Shown one piece after another: positions 1 through 10,586 of a stretch of 64,000 nucleotides of DNA. Source of the DNA: an uncultured Dermabacter sp. (GTDB lineage: Bacteria > Actinomycetota > Actinomycetes > Actinomycetales > Dermabacteraceae); the NCBI GenBank assembly GCA_947252755.1, contig CAMXWV010000007.1, positions 62,001 through 126,000 of the forward strand. The letters are read 5' to 3'. A program made the translations under genes and the position numbers. The stretch's first letter is position 1. Every line of letters starts with the position of its first letter. A model generated the notes under the pieces. The model had not been told where the DNA came from. It was given only the letters and a program-made list of their open reading frames with translations, and searched no databases.

Positions 1-1029
1 CGGAATGTATGCGGAGACGTCATTCGCCTTGGTCTCGATGATCGGCAGGCCGGTCATCGAACCGCCGCCCATCTCATCGGACAGCTTCGCGCAGCGTTCA
101 AGCAGACGCGAATGCAGGTAGAACACGTCACCCGGGTATGCTTCGCGGCCCGGCGGGCGGCGCAGCAGCAGGGACACCGCGCGGTATGCCTCGGCCTGCT
201 TGGAGAGATCGTCGAACACGATGAGAACATGCTTGCCCTCATACATCCAGTGCTGACCGATGGCGGAACCGGTATACGGAGCGATGTACTTGAAGCCGGC
301 CGGGTCGGACGCGGGAGCGGCCACGATGGTGGTGTATTCCATCGCACCGGCCTCTTCGAGGCTCGCACGCACGGAGGCGATCGTGGACCCCTTCTGACCA
401 ATCGCCACGTAGATGCAGCGCACCTGCTTGGACGGATCGCCGCTCTCCCAGTTCGCCTTCTGGTTGAGGATCGTGTCCACGGCGATGGTGGTCTTGCCGG
501 TCTGGCGGTCGCCGATGATCAGCTGGCGCTGGCCGCGGCCGATCGGGGTCATCGCATCGATCGCCTTGATGCCGGTCTGCATCGGCTCGTTGACGCTCTT
601 GCGCATCATCACGCTGGGGGCCTGCAGTTCCAGTGCGCGGCGTCCCGAGGTCTCGATCTCACCCAGGCCGTCGATCGGCTGACCGAGCGGGTCCACCACT
701 CGTCCGAGGTAGCCCTCGCCAACCGGAACGGACAGAACCTCACCGGTACGGCGGACTTCCTGGCCTTCTTCGATGGCGGCGAAGTCGCCGAGGACCACCA
801 CGCCGACTTCGCGCAGCTCCAGGTTCAGGGCGAGGCCCAGGGTGCCGTCCTCGAAGCGAACCAGTTCGTTCGCCATCAGGTTCGGCAGGCCGGACACGCG
901 GGCGATGCCGTCCGCGGTCTCTGACACTCGGCCAACTTCTTCGCGGTCGGTGCTACCGGGCTGGTAGGTGGCGACCGCGGTGTTCAGCGCGTCCCGGATC
1001 TCGTCGGGACGAATCGTGAGCTCAGCCAT
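1..1029 (-). CDS. atpA: ATP synthase F1 subunit alpha (partial, N-terminal 343 codons)
   Basis: Regulatory/catalytic alpha subunit of the F1 head of the membrane ATP synthase. Translating the minus strand from the ATG at 1029 gives MAELTIRPDEIRDALN, then the beta-barrel region (GRVSETADGIARVSGLPN). The P-loop GDRQTGKT lies at about residues 170-177 (near 495-520). The gene runs off the left edge, so the C-terminal third is missing. It is the last visible gene of the atp operon, 65 bases after atpH; atpG, atpD and atpC presumably follow outside the window. Family assignment is certain; only completeness is unknown. Confidence 0.95.
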   Translation of the reverse strand, partial: MAELTIRPDEIRDALNTAVATYQPGSTDREEVGRVSETADGIARVSGLPNLMANELVRFEDGTLGLALNLELREVGVVVLGDFAAIEEGQEVRRTGEVLSVPVGEGYLGRVVDPLGQPIDGLGEIETSGRRALELQAPSVMMRKSVNEPMQTGIKAIDAMTPIGRGQRQLIIGDRQTGKTTIAVDTILNQKANWESGDPSKQVRCIYVAIGQKGSTIASVRASLEEAGAMEYTTIVAAPASDPAGFKYIAPYTGSAIGQHWMYEGKHVLIVFDDLSKQAEAYRAVSLLLRRPPGREAYPGDVFYLHSRLLERCAKLSDEMGGGSMTGLPIIETKANDVSAYIP

Positions 1030-1094
1030 GGCTCTTGCTCCGCTTCCTTTTCTCTACCCGGCAGGGCCGGGACGCTTAATGGTTTTGATGTTTC

Positions 1095-1910
1095 TCAGGC
1101 CGTCAGGCGCGAACGCGCATCACTGAGGCGCGAGAGGATCGTGGCGTCGTAGACGACGTCGCCGACCCGCACGCGCATGCCGCCCACCACGTCAGGATCC
1201 ACCGTGAAGTTCATCTTCACGTCCTGACCGAATTCGGCGGCGAGGATGCGAGCGAGCCGCTGCTGCTGCTGGTCATTCATCGCAACAGCGCTGGTGACCA
1301 CGGCCATCAGCCTGCGGCGCCGGTCGGCAGCGAACTCGGCGAATGACAGAACGCGGCGCGAGGCCTTCTCCTCGGTGTTTCCGGTCACTGCCTGCTCGAC
1401 GAGAGCGGTGGTGACCGGGTTCGCCTTGTCTGCGAGCAGACTGCGCACGATCGAGGCTCGCCCTGCGCGGTCATCGCGGGTCCGGTCGAATGCGGCGGCG
1501 AGCTCCGGGGTGGAGGTGATCAGCCGCGAGAACTGGAACAGCTCCGCTTCGATTGCGTCGCCGGCGCCGGCAGCGTCCGCTGCGTTGAGCAGAGCGGACA
1601 TCCCGGCTGCCTCCAGCGCATCCAGCACATGGTCCTGCTCTGACCAGCGCTGTGCCACCACGTCCGACGCGATAGCCAGGGCCTCCTTTGAGACTTTGCC
1701 GCGCAGCAGGGTCTCCAGTGCGGTCACTTTGATCTCGCTGAGGCGACCCGGATCGCTGAGCAGGCGGATCAGCTGGTTGCTGCTGTCGATCACCCGGGCG
1801 ATCTGGAAGAGCTCCCGGGCTACGGAATCCGGCCCCTGAGCGGACTGCGCCACAATGGACTCGGCTCGGGTGAGGACACCCTCGAGCGATGCGGCAGACA
1901 TTCCTCGCAT
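1095..1910 (-). CDS. atpH: ATP synthase F1 subunit delta
   Basis: Peripheral-stalk subunit that joins the alpha3beta3 head to the b subunits. The protein is 271 residues, the long actinobacterial form (about 270, against about 180 in E. coli). The C-terminus has the typical GQDVKMNFTVDPDVVGGMRVRVGD region. I chose the ATG at 1910 because AGAGG lies 5 bases upstream; an in-frame GTG at 1916 and ATG at 1901 are alternatives. It starts 13 bases after atpF, in the same operon. Confidence 0.9.
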   Translation of the reverse strand: MRGMSAASLEGVLTRAESIVAQSAQGPDSVARELFQIARVIDSSNQLIRLLSDPGRLSEIKVTALETLLRGKVSKEALAIASDVVAQRWSEQDHVLDALEAAGMSALLNAADAAGAGDAIEAELFQFSRLITSTPELAAAFDRTRDDRAGRASIVRSLLADKANPVTTALVEQAVTGNTEEKASRRVLSFAEFAADRRRRLMAVVTSAVAMNDQQQQRLARILAAEFGQDVKMNFTVDPDVVGGMRVRVGDVVYDATILSRLSDARSRLTA

Positions 1911-1922
1911 GGTCACCTCTTA

Positions 1923-2468
1923 TCAGTTCGCGGCGTGGGATGACTCGAGGTCATCCAGGAACCGGTCGATCACGCGGCTGGAACGAGCATCGTCAGTGAG
2001 CGCTTCGCCCACGATGCGCGAAGCCAGATCGCTGGCCAGCGAGCCCACATCGCCGCGCAGCTGATGTGCAGCGGCGGTCCGCTCAGCCTCGAGCTGCTGA
2101 TGACCTGCGGCCAGTACTCGCGCGGCTTCAGCCTCGGCTCGGTCCTTGGCTTCGGCTACGATCTTTGCGCCTTCTTGGCGGGCACGCTCACGGATCTCGG
2201 CTGCCTCCTTGCGGGCCTCAGCGAGCTCCTGCTCCTGAGTCTCCTTCAGGCGGTCAACCTCCTCCTGGGCCTTCTCGGCCTTCTCCAGGCCGCCCTGGAT
2301 CTTCTGCGTGCGCTCATCGAGCACGGCGTTCATCTTCGGGAGGATGAACTTCATGAAAAGAACAGCGAAGACCACCAGGAAGATCAGCGTCCAGATGATT
2401 TCGGCAGGGGCCGGCAGCAGCAGGTCCGTGCCGTTCTCGCCTTTCTGGGCGACGACGGTGATGTTCAT
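1923..2468 (-). CDS. atpF: ATP synthase F0 subunit b
   Basis: Peripheral-stalk subunit of F0, 181 residues. One N-terminal membrane helix (about residues 24-44, EIIWTLIFLVVFAVLFMKF) is followed by a long, highly charged coiled coil rich in Glu, Lys and Ala, which dimerises and contacts delta. ATG at 2468 has AAGAGGG about 6 bases upstream. Order c-b-delta-alpha is the standard atp operon order. Confidence 0.93.
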   Translation of the reverse strand: MNITVVAQKGENGTDLLLPAPAEIIWTLIFLVVFAVLFMKFILPKMNAVLDERTQKIQGGLEKAEKAQEEVDRLKETQEQELAEARKEAAEIRERARQEGAKIVAEAKDRAEAEAARVLAAGHQQLEAERTAAAHQLRGDVGSLASDLASRIVGEALTDDARSSRVIDRFLDDLESSHAAN

Positions 2469-2491
2469 GGAAATACCCTCTTGGTCGATTA

Positions 2492-2725
2492 TCAGGCGGC
2501 GAAGATGAGGCCGGTGACGATCGCCAGCAGGGTCAGAATCTCCGTGAACGCAATACCGATGAACATGGTGGTCTGCAGCTGACCGCGCAGCTCCGGCTGA
2601 CGAGCGGTCGCCTCAGCGGTCTTGCCCACGATGATGCCGATGCCGATGCCCGGGCCGATGGCGGCAAGGCCGTAGCCGATCGAGGCGAGGTTGCCGGTGA
2701 CTTCTGCGAGGATGGTGGATTCCAC
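2492..2725 (-). CDS. atpE: ATP synthase F0 subunit c (proteolipid)
   Basis: Proton-carrying rotor ring subunit, 77 residues with two membrane helices. The first helix is Gly/Ala/Ile-rich, the polar loop is RQPE (residues 42-45), and the proton-binding carboxylate is Glu62 in FTEIL. Its use of Glu, with no sodium-site pattern I recognise, suggests proton coupling. The start is GTG at 2725 with AAAGGA about 6 bases upstream. Confidence 0.94.
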   Translation of the reverse strand: MESTILAEVTGNLASIGYGLAAIGPGIGIGIIVGKTAEATARQPELRGQLQTTMFIGIAFTEILTLLAIVTGLIFAA

Positions 2726-2792
2726 AGGGTTTCCTTTCAGTTTGCTGCCCAGGGCGGACAGTCAGGTCAGGTAGGGGGAAATTCAGAGAGGC

Positions 2793-3605
2793 TCAGTGTT
2801 CGTCCGAGGTGGCGATGTTGATGTACACCGCGGAGAGGATCGTGAACACAAATGCCTGGAGCGCGGCCACGAAGATCTCGAAGCCGTAGATGCCGATGGC
2901 GAGCGCACCGGAGAGCGGAGCCACTGCGATCAGCCAGGTGCCGCTGAACAGCAGGAACTGGGTCATCGACACGAACACCACCATCATCATGTGACCGGCC
3001 ACCATGTTGGCGAGCAGTCGGATGGTGAGTGAGGCCCAACGGATGATCGAGACCTGAAGGAACTCGATCGGCACCAGCAGCAGGTAGATCGGCTTCGGCA
3101 CGCCCGGCGGCATCGTCTCGTGCTTGAGATAGCCGGCGAAGCCGTGCTTCTGCACACCCGCCACGATGTAGGTGATGAAGGTCCACAGAGCCAGCAGCAG
3201 CGGCAGTCCGATCACGGAGGTGCCGGCAAGGTTCATGCCCGGGATCACGCCGCCCAGGTTCATCGCGAAGATGAACACGAACATGGTGATGAGCATCGGT
3301 GCGAACCGGCGGCCCTTCTCGGCGCCCATCACGGATTCGATGATGTTCGTGTTCACGAACTGGATGATGAGCTCGAAGATCGACTGCACCCGGCCGGGAA
3401 CCAGCTTTGCGCGGGACGCCAGGAGGTAGGTGACGATCAGCAGCACCACCATGATGATCAGGCGGACGAGCTGAACCCGGTTGAACTCGAACCACGTCCC
3501 TTCGAACAGGAACGGGGCTGGGAAGAACTCCGTCAGCGAGGGGATATGGAACGGCGTCGTGTCATCAGCGGCGATCAGCGGCGTGGTGACGTCTGCGGTA
3601 GTCAG
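2793..3605 (-). CDS. atpB: ATP synthase F0 subunit a, apparent CTG start
   Basis: Stator channel subunit of F0. The body is clear: the conserved Arg is in SLTIRLLANMVAGH, with several membrane helices and a C-terminus FEIFVAALQAFVFTILSAVYI. The first in-frame ATG is at 3452, but starting there would discard a good N-terminus (FHIPSLTEFFPAPFLF... FNRVQLVRLI) and half of helix 1. Back to the stop at 3660-3662 there is no in-frame ATG, GTG or TTG. A CTG at 3605 has GGGAG (3612-3616) 6 bases upstream and gives a 270-residue protein starting TTADVTTPLIAADD, the normal length. I therefore infer a CTG start; a sequencing error is the alternative. Confidence 0.8.
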   Translation of the reverse strand: MTTADVTTPLIAADDTTPFHIPSLTEFFPAPFLFEGTWFEFNRVQLVRLIIMVVLLIVTYLLASRAKLVPGRVQSIFELIIQFVNTNIIESVMGAEKGRRFAPMLITMFVFIFAMNLGGVIPGMNLAGTSVIGLPLLLALWTFITYIVAGVQKHGFAGYLKHETMPPGVPKPIYLLLVPIEFLQVSIIRWASLTIRLLANMVAGHMMMVVFVSMTQFLLFSGTWLIAVAPLSGALAIGIYGFEIFVAALQAFVFTILSAVYINIATSDEH

Positions 3606-3726
3606 CTCAAGCTCCCAGGTGAGTCGGTGGGCCGAAAGAAGCGGCGCATGGCGTGCGCATCAGCTCTGATACGCGGTCGAGAACAGCCGTCGACGCGCAG
3701 CTCGGCGCACCGCTGGCACGCGTTGG

Positions 3727-3755
3727 ACTATACCAGAGCGGCACCTGTTTCTCAG
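3727..3755 (-). promoter_or_regulatory. Putative promoter of the atpBEFHA transcript
   Basis: On the minus strand, CTGAGA (3750-3755), a 17-base spacer and TATAGT (3727-3732) preceded by TGG form a good housekeeping-type promoter. It sits between atpI and atpB and would give a leader of about 115 bases before the inferred atpB start. It would let the structural genes be expressed apart from the upstream wecA-atpI run. Confidence 0.55.
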
Positions 3756-3782
3756 CGGCTGCACACCACCGCCTGAGGCACC

Positions 3783-4202
3783 TCACACGTTCAGCTGGGG
3801 ACGGTGCCGCATGAGCACGGCGATCTCCGCAAGGACGCCCACTACCGCGCCGGCCAGCAGTGCAATGCCCACCCAGCGCAGGTTCACGCCATCGATCCCC
3901 CGCACCAGGATCAGCACTCCCACCAGCACGATCATCTTCAGCAGCCAGGCCCCGAGCACACTGCCGGCCAGCACCCCGAACTCACCGGAGGCGGCGAATC
4001 GCGCGGTGAGCAGGGTGGGCAGGGTGATGATCAGCGCGAGTCCGGTGCCGACGAGCGCTCCCCACAGAGCGGATGCGTCGAACCCCACTGCAGCGATCAG
4101 CACCACCACTGCATCCAGCGCAAGGCCGGTGAGAACACCGATGCCGGCCCCGCGGCGCAGCGCGGCAGTCGTAGCGGAGAGCGAAGGCTTCTGAGCAGTC
4201 AC
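3783..4202 (-). CDS. atpI: AtpI-like small membrane protein
   Basis: A 139-residue protein with four hydrophobic helices, directly upstream of atpB, where actinobacteria carry AtpI-type proteins implicated in c-ring assembly. Sequence similarity alone is weak, so the call rests on size, topology and position. Start is GTG at 4202, overlapping the wecA stop by 3 bases (GTGTGA), so translation is probably coupled. The longer in-frame extension to 4358 overlaps wecA coding sequence and is not used. Confidence 0.7.
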   Translation of the reverse strand: MTAQKPSLSATTAALRRGAGIGVLTGLALDAVVVLIAAVGFDASALWGALVGTGLALIITLPTLLTARFAASGEFGVLAGSVLGAWLLKMIVLVGVLILVRGIDGVNLRWVGIALLAGAVVGVLAEIAVLMRHRPQLNV

Positions 4203-5314
4203 ACGGCTTCCTTCTGGCCCCAGAGCCGCTTCAGGCGTGAGACCGGGTCGAGGGTGAGGAACACGGCCAGGATCAAGCCGCTGACAGCGATGACGATCGC
4301 CCAGATCCGGGTGAAGAAGATCGGAGCAAGCAGGATGGTGCACACCACCACCGTCCACAGGTACATGATGAGCACCGCACTCACCGTGGAGTGGCCGATA
4401 TCCAGCAGCCGGTGGTGCAGGTGCATGCGGTCCGCGTGGAATGGCGAACGGCCGCTGCCCACGCGTCGCAGCACCGCGAGCACCATGTCCAGCAGCGGAA
4501 TGATCATGACGCCGATAGGCAGCAGAATCGGCAGGAACTGGCCGAACATGTCAACCCCGGACAGCCGAGCCGGGTCCACCTGACCGGTCACCGCAATCGT
4601 TGAAGCCGCCAGCATCAGGCCGAGCAGCAGCGCCCCCGAATCCCCCATGAAGATTTTGGCTCGGTGAAAGTTATGCGGCAGAAATCCGATGCATGCCCCC
4701 ACCAGCACTGCCGCAAGCACCGCGGCAAGCGAAGAGAAGTCCGTGGCGCTCGTGCCACGAGTGAGCACATAGGCATAGAGGAAGAATGACGCACCGCCGA
4801 TTGCGGTCACACCGCAGGCAAGCCCGTCCAGGCCGTCCACGAAGTTCACCGCGTTCATGCAGCCGATGACCACCAGCGCGGTGAGGATGAGGGACATTCG
4901 CGGGGAGAGAAGGGTCACTCCGCCGATCGGCAGGCTGGTCAGCTGAACACCCTGCCATGCCAGGAAGAAGGCGATGAGGGTCTGCCCAGCGAGCTTCGTC
5001 ACCCAGTCCAAGTCCCATTTGTCATCCAGGGCGCCCAGCAGGCAGATCAGACCGGCAGCGATGAGGATCGCCCACGCCTGAAAGGACTCCGCGAACAGCG
5101 GCGAGAGGAACTGCGTGCGGGAGGCGATGAGCATCGCCACGGCGATCCCGGCGAACATCGCCACACCCCCGAGCCGCGGCGTCACCTCAGAGTGCACGTC
5201 CCGCTCGCGCACCGCCGTCATCGCCCCGTAGCGGCGTGCCAGCAGTCTGGCTGCCGGCGTCACCAGATAGGTGACGGTTGCGGCAACCAGCAGCAGGAAC
5301 AGGTAGATCCTCAC
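4199..5314 (-). CDS. wecA: Undecaprenyl-phosphate sugar-1-phosphate transferase (WecA/TagO type)
   Basis: Integral membrane enzyme of the MraY/WecA superfamily that moves a HexNAc-1-phosphate from a UDP-sugar to a polyprenyl phosphate, starting synthesis of a cell-wall glycopolymer. It has 371 residues and about 11 hydrophobic segments. Signature motifs are the aspartate pair D97-D98 (LGALDDKWD), NFVDGLDGL at 157-165 and the HADRMHLHHRLLD loop near 292-304. Its place between tsaC and atpI is the common actinobacterial arrangement. The acceptor polymer cannot be read from the sequence. Confidence 0.88.
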   Translation of the reverse strand: MRIYLFLLLVAATVTYLVTPAARLLARRYGAMTAVRERDVHSEVTPRLGGVAMFAGIAVAMLIASRTQFLSPLFAESFQAWAILIAAGLICLLGALDDKWDLDWVTKLAGQTLIAFFLAWQGVQLTSLPIGGVTLLSPRMSLILTALVVIGCMNAVNFVDGLDGLACGVTAIGGASFFLYAYVLTRGTSATDFSSLAAVLAAVLVGACIGFLPHNFHRAKIFMGDSGALLLGLMLAASTIAVTGQVDPARLSGVDMFGQFLPILLPIGVMIIPLLDMVLAVLRRVGSGRSPFHADRMHLHHRLLDIGHSTVSAVLIMYLWTVVVCTILLAPIFFTRIWAIVIAVSGLILAVFLTLDPVSRLKRLWGQKEAV

Positions 5315-6105
5315 TGGGAGGCGGCATCCTCGGGAGCGGTCGTCTCAGCGCCGATCGATTCCGTGTCACCCTCGGGCTTCAGCTCCGGCTCCGAGTCAAT
5401 CTCCGCCTCCGTGGCGGCCTCAGCCCCCTCTTCCGACGCGGCTTCCAGATCCGGTTCACGTTCCGGCTCATCGAAGATCGGGCCGAACCGCTCTTCGATC
5501 TGCTCCTTCGTGATCGCACCGGGGCGCAGGATCTGTGGCGGCTCCACGGTGACATCGATGATCGTAGAGGATTCGCCGAGTTCCGCTCGGCCGGCATCCA
5601 GGTACACCGCAACCGCGTCCCCGAGCTGGGTGGCGGCGTCGATGACGGTGACGGCAGCGGGGCGGCCATGCTTGTTCGCGCTGGAGACCGCCAGCGGGCC
5701 GGTGCGCTTCAGCAGCTCCAACGCCGCGTCGGAGTTCGGCATCCGCAGACCCACAGTACCTTTCGTCTCGCCGAGATCCCACATCAGGGACGGCTGCGCC
5801 TTCACAATCAGAGTCAGCGCACCTGGCCAGAATGCCTCGGCCAGATCCTCCGCAACCGCGGGCACGTCCACAGCGAGTGCGTGCAGCACATTGGCGTCCC
5901 CGATCAGAACCGGCGGCGGGTACTCGCGGCCGCGTCCCTTCGCGTCCAGCAGCGCTTGGACGGCGTCACGGCTGAACGCGTCCGCCCCGATGCCATACAC
6001 GGTGTCAGTGGGCAGCACCACAAGCTTCCCGTCACGAACCGCTTGGGTGGTGGAATCAAGCGCATTCTCGCGCTCAGCTTCATCGGCGTAGTTGAAAACA
6101 CTCAC
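5311..6105 (-). CDS. tsaC: L-threonylcarbamoyladenylate synthase (TsaC/Sua5/YrdC)
   Basis: Makes threonylcarbamoyl-AMP from threonine, bicarbonate and ATP, the first step of t6A at tRNA position 37. The YrdC fold fills about residues 10-205, with VVLPTDTVYGIG near the N-terminus and the SSANKHGRPA motif. After about residue 210 comes an acidic Glu/Ala/Pro-rich tail of about 50 residues that looks disordered. It overlaps wecA by 4 bases. tsaD, acting later in the same pathway, is at 18013-19068. Confidence 0.9.
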   Translation of the reverse strand: MSVFNYADEAERENALDSTTQAVRDGKLVVLPTDTVYGIGADAFSRDAVQALLDAKGRGREYPPPVLIGDANVLHALAVDVPAVAEDLAEAFWPGALTLIVKAQPSLMWDLGETKGTVGLRMPNSDAALELLKRTGPLAVSSANKHGRPAAVTVIDAATQLGDAVAVYLDAGRAELGESSTIIDVTVEPPQILRPGAITKEQIEERFGPIFDEPEREPDLEAASEEGAEAATEAEIDSEPELKPEGDTESIGAETTAPEDAASQ

Positions 6106-6109
6106 GGCG

Positions 6110-7024
6110 TCAGTCTCTCATCTCCGGGTCGGATTGTGCGCGTCGGGCAACGACGAAGCGGTCACGGCCGGTGAGGTCCGGGTGCGTGCGGATCGCAACG
6201 AAGCCGCCCACGCGTCCCAGCAGCATCCGAGCACTCTCACCTTGCACATCCGCATGCTCCATCACGAACAGACCCCCGGGGCGCAGCAGCGTCCGCGCCG
6301 TGCGCACCACCTGCTCGGGGACCGCGAGCCCATCCGCCCCGCCTCCGTAGAGAGCAGCCTCCGGATCACAGCGGAGCACTTCCGGGTCCCGGGGCACCGC
6401 ACCCGGTGGGATATAGGGCGGGTTGGAGAGCACCACATCAGCTCCCACCGCCTCGGCAAGCAGCCCGCCGGGTGCCGCCAGGTGCTCCCCCACGTCCGCG
6501 CAGAGCACGCGTATGAGAGGAGCCTCCGCTCCGCCTCCGGAGGCGCGTTGGATATTGCGGCGGGCAAGCGCCACGGCTCGTTCGCTGAGGTCAACCGCCC
6601 AGATGCTCGTACCGGGGAACTCGTCCGCCATCGCGGCCGCCAGCGTGCCGCTGCCAGTGCACAGGTCCACCACGCGCTTCACGGGCTGACCGGTTTGGGC
6701 GAACGCGTGAACCAGATCGATCGCAAGCTCGGTCTCCGGCCGCGGGATGAACACTCCGGGCCACACCTCCAGGCTCAGCCGCCGAAACGGTGCCGCGCCC
6801 AGGATCAGCTGCAGCGGCTCGCGGCGTTCACGCCGCTGCAGAGCAGCCTCGAGCAGTTCAGCGAAGTGCTCCGGCAGCTCATCGATGAGCACCAGGGAGC
6901 GTTCCGCCCCGGCAGCGTGGCGAACCAGAGCGCGAGCCTCCGCGTCAGCCGAGTCGATTCCGGCTGCTGCAAGCCGCCGGCGGGCATCACGGATCGCCGC
7001 AGAGATGCGGTGCCTGACCTCCAT
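6110..7024 (-). CDS. prmC: Peptide chain release factor N5-glutamine methyltransferase
   Basis: SAM-dependent methyltransferase that modifies the Gln of the GGQ motif in release factors. The SAM-binding motif VVDLCTGSGTLAAAMA and the substrate-binding NPPY (in VVLSNPPYIPPG) are both present in a 304-residue protein of usual length. It follows its substrate gene prfA by 10 bases, so enzyme and substrate are co-transcribed. Confidence 0.93.
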   Translation of the reverse strand: MEVRHRISAAIRDARRRLAAAGIDSADAEARALVRHAAGAERSLVLIDELPEHFAELLEAALQRRERREPLQLILGAAPFRRLSLEVWPGVFIPRPETELAIDLVHAFAQTGQPVKRVVDLCTGSGTLAAAMADEFPGTSIWAVDLSERAVALARRNIQRASGGGAEAPLIRVLCADVGEHLAAPGGLLAEAVGADVVLSNPPYIPPGAVPRDPEVLRCDPEAALYGGGADGLAVPEQVVRTARTLLRPGGLFVMEHADVQGESARMLLGRVGGFVAIRTHPDLTGRDRFVVARRAQSDPEMRD

Positions 7025-7034
7025 GGCACCCCGC

Positions 7035-8132
7035 TCAGCTTTCGGCGCCGGCGGCGCGGATCATCGCATCCCGATCCGCGTCCATCAGGGAGGTGAGCAC
7101 GGCATCGAGGTCTCCGCTCAGCACCTGGTCCAGGTTGTTCGCCTTGTAGCCGGTGCGGTGATCGGCCACCCGGTTCTCCGGGAAGTTATAGGTGCGGATC
7201 CGCTCGGAGCGGTCCACTGTCCGCACCTGGGAGCGGCGCGCAGCAGAGGCTTCCGCCTCCTGCTCAGCGTGCATCTGATCAAGCAGACGCGATCGCAGAA
7301 TGCGCAGTGCCTGCTCCTTGTTCTGCAGCTGGCTCTTCTCGTTCTGGCAGGACACCACCAGTCCGCTCGGCAGATGAGTGATCCGCACCGCGGAGTCCGT
7401 GGTGTTGACCGACTGCCCGCCCGGACCGGACGAGCGGTACACATCGATCCGCAGATTGTTCGGGGCCATCTCCTCCGCGAGGAACTCCCCCTCATCGGCT
7501 TCGTCAGCCTCCGGCACCACCAGAACACCCACCGCTGAGGTGTGGATTCGGCCCTGCGACTCTGTGACCGGCACCCGCTGCACGCGGTGCACTCCACCCT
7601 CATATTTCAGGTGGGCCCACACACCCTCATCCGGTCCCACGCTGCCGCGGCTGCGGATGGACATCGCCAGGTCTTTGACCCCGCCCAGGTCGGATTCGGT
7701 TTCGGTGATGATCTCAGTGGACCAGCCGCGGCGGGTGGCGAAATGCTGGTACATGCGCACCAGCTCCGCTGCGAACAGGGCGGATTCTGCGCCGCCGGCG
7801 CCGGCTTTCACCTCCAGGATCACATCCCGGGCATCATCCGGATCCCGCGGTGCCAGCAGATCCTCCAGCCGGGAGGCGGCTGCGGCGCGATCCTGTTCGA
7901 TCTGATCTGCTTCAGCAGTAAACGCATCGTCCTCTTCAGCGAGTTCGCGGGCGGCGCCCAGGTCCTCGCCCAGCTGCTGCCAGCTGCGGTAGGCGCTGAC
8001 GATCGGGCTGAGCTCGGCGTAGCGGCGACCCACGCGCCGCGCAGCAGCCGGGTCCGCGTGGAGCCCGGGATCGGACATGCACTGCTCCAGCTCGCGGTGC
8101 TCATCAATGAGACCGGAGACGTTCTCGAACAT
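7035..8132 (-). CDS. prfA: Peptide chain release factor 1
   Basis: Reads UAA and UAG stop codons. In 365 residues it has the class-I release factor GGQ (SGPGGQSVNTTDSAVR) and the RF1-type tripeptide PVT in VHRVQRVPVTESQGR, where RF2 would have SPF. The long N-terminal domain is helical. The ATG at 8132 is the natural start. Gene order rho-rpmE-prfA-prmC is conserved in actinobacteria. Confidence 0.95.
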   Translation of the reverse strand: MFENVSGLIDEHRELEQCMSDPGLHADPAAARRVGRRYAELSPIVSAYRSWQQLGEDLGAARELAEEDDAFTAEADQIEQDRAAAASRLEDLLAPRDPDDARDVILEVKAGAGGAESALFAAELVRMYQHFATRRGWSTEIITETESDLGGVKDLAMSIRSRGSVGPDEGVWAHLKYEGGVHRVQRVPVTESQGRIHTSAVGVLVVPEADEADEGEFLAEEMAPNNLRIDVYRSSGPGGQSVNTTDSAVRITHLPSGLVVSCQNEKSQLQNKEQALRILRSRLLDQMHAEQEAEASAARRSQVRTVDRSERIRTYNFPENRVADHRTGYKANNLDQVLSGDLDAVLTSLMDADRDAMIRAAGAES

Positions 8133-8217
8133 GGGCGCTCCTCGGGTAGCGGATCAGGCCAGGGCTCAGCGGGCCGTGTGCGGGCGGCGGGTCAGGGCAG
8201 GCGGAGATGATGCGAAA

Positions 8218-8252
8218 CGGCGCCGGCAATCCCTTGCGGGATGCCGGCGCCG
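8218..8252 (-). terminator. Intrinsic-type terminator after rpmE
   Basis: An 11-base-pair GC-rich stem (8218-8228 with 8242-8252) extends inward by 4 pairs around a bulged A and a TTGC loop. On the minus strand it is followed by TTTCGC. It lies directly after the rpmE stop, between rpmE and prfA. Confidence 0.65.
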
Positions 8253-8262
8253 TTCGTCAAAG

Positions 8263-8478
8263 CTACTTGGCGGCCTTCTTGCCGTAGCGAGCCTGGAAGC
8301 GGGCAACGCGGCCGCCGGTGTCCAGGATCTTCTGCTTGCCGGTGTAGAACGGGTGGCAGGCGGAGCACACCTCAGCCTTGATGACGCCGTCCTGCTTGGT
8401 GCTGCGGGTGGTGAAGGTGTTGCCGCAGGTGCAGCTCACCTCGGTCACCACGTAATCAGGATGAATATCCTTCTGCAT
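8263..8478 (-). CDS. rpmE: 50S ribosomal protein L31 (zinc-binding form)
   Basis: bL31, 71 residues, at the central protuberance and intersubunit bridge. Zinc ligands are C16 and C18 (CTCG) and C38 and C41 (CSACHPF), so this is the C+ form normally made when zinc is sufficient. ATG at 8478 has GAGGAGA about 5 bases upstream. It is separated from prfA by a terminator. Confidence 0.96.
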   Translation of the reverse strand: MQKDIHPDYVVTEVSCTCGNTFTTRSTKQDGVIKAEVCSACHPFYTGKQKILDTGGRVARFQARYGKKAAK

Positions 8479-8605
8479 ATCAGTCTCCTCAGATCATGGT
8501 CGCTGGGTCGGCGCGGGGCCCGGGCCGTGAAACAGAACCGCCGTCCAGTGTCTCACGCACGCTGAACGTCGTCAGGCCCCGATCGCTGTCAGCTTCATTA
8601 CACGT

Positions 8606-10378
<1,773 letters not shown>

Positions 10379-10586
10379 CCGGGTTCCTTCCTTAGGTGTG
10401 ATTCCCGTGGTTCTCGGTGCGGAGGATGCGATGCATGGGGCGGACCGGGGCACACAGTGCCCGGGGCGACGCGAAATGAGGGATCCTCGTCACAGCACAC
10501 CGAAAGCTGATGTCTGATGGGATGCGCGATGAGGGAGCAGCGTTCTCGCTATGCTCGCTCAGGGGCCTGGAGCCCAGCGCGCACTG

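Noticed and set aside
2767..3495. 242-residue minus-strand frame overlapping atpB
   Set aside because: Arg/His/Pro-rich shifted frame of atpB; the atpB frame encodes clear subunit-a motifs.
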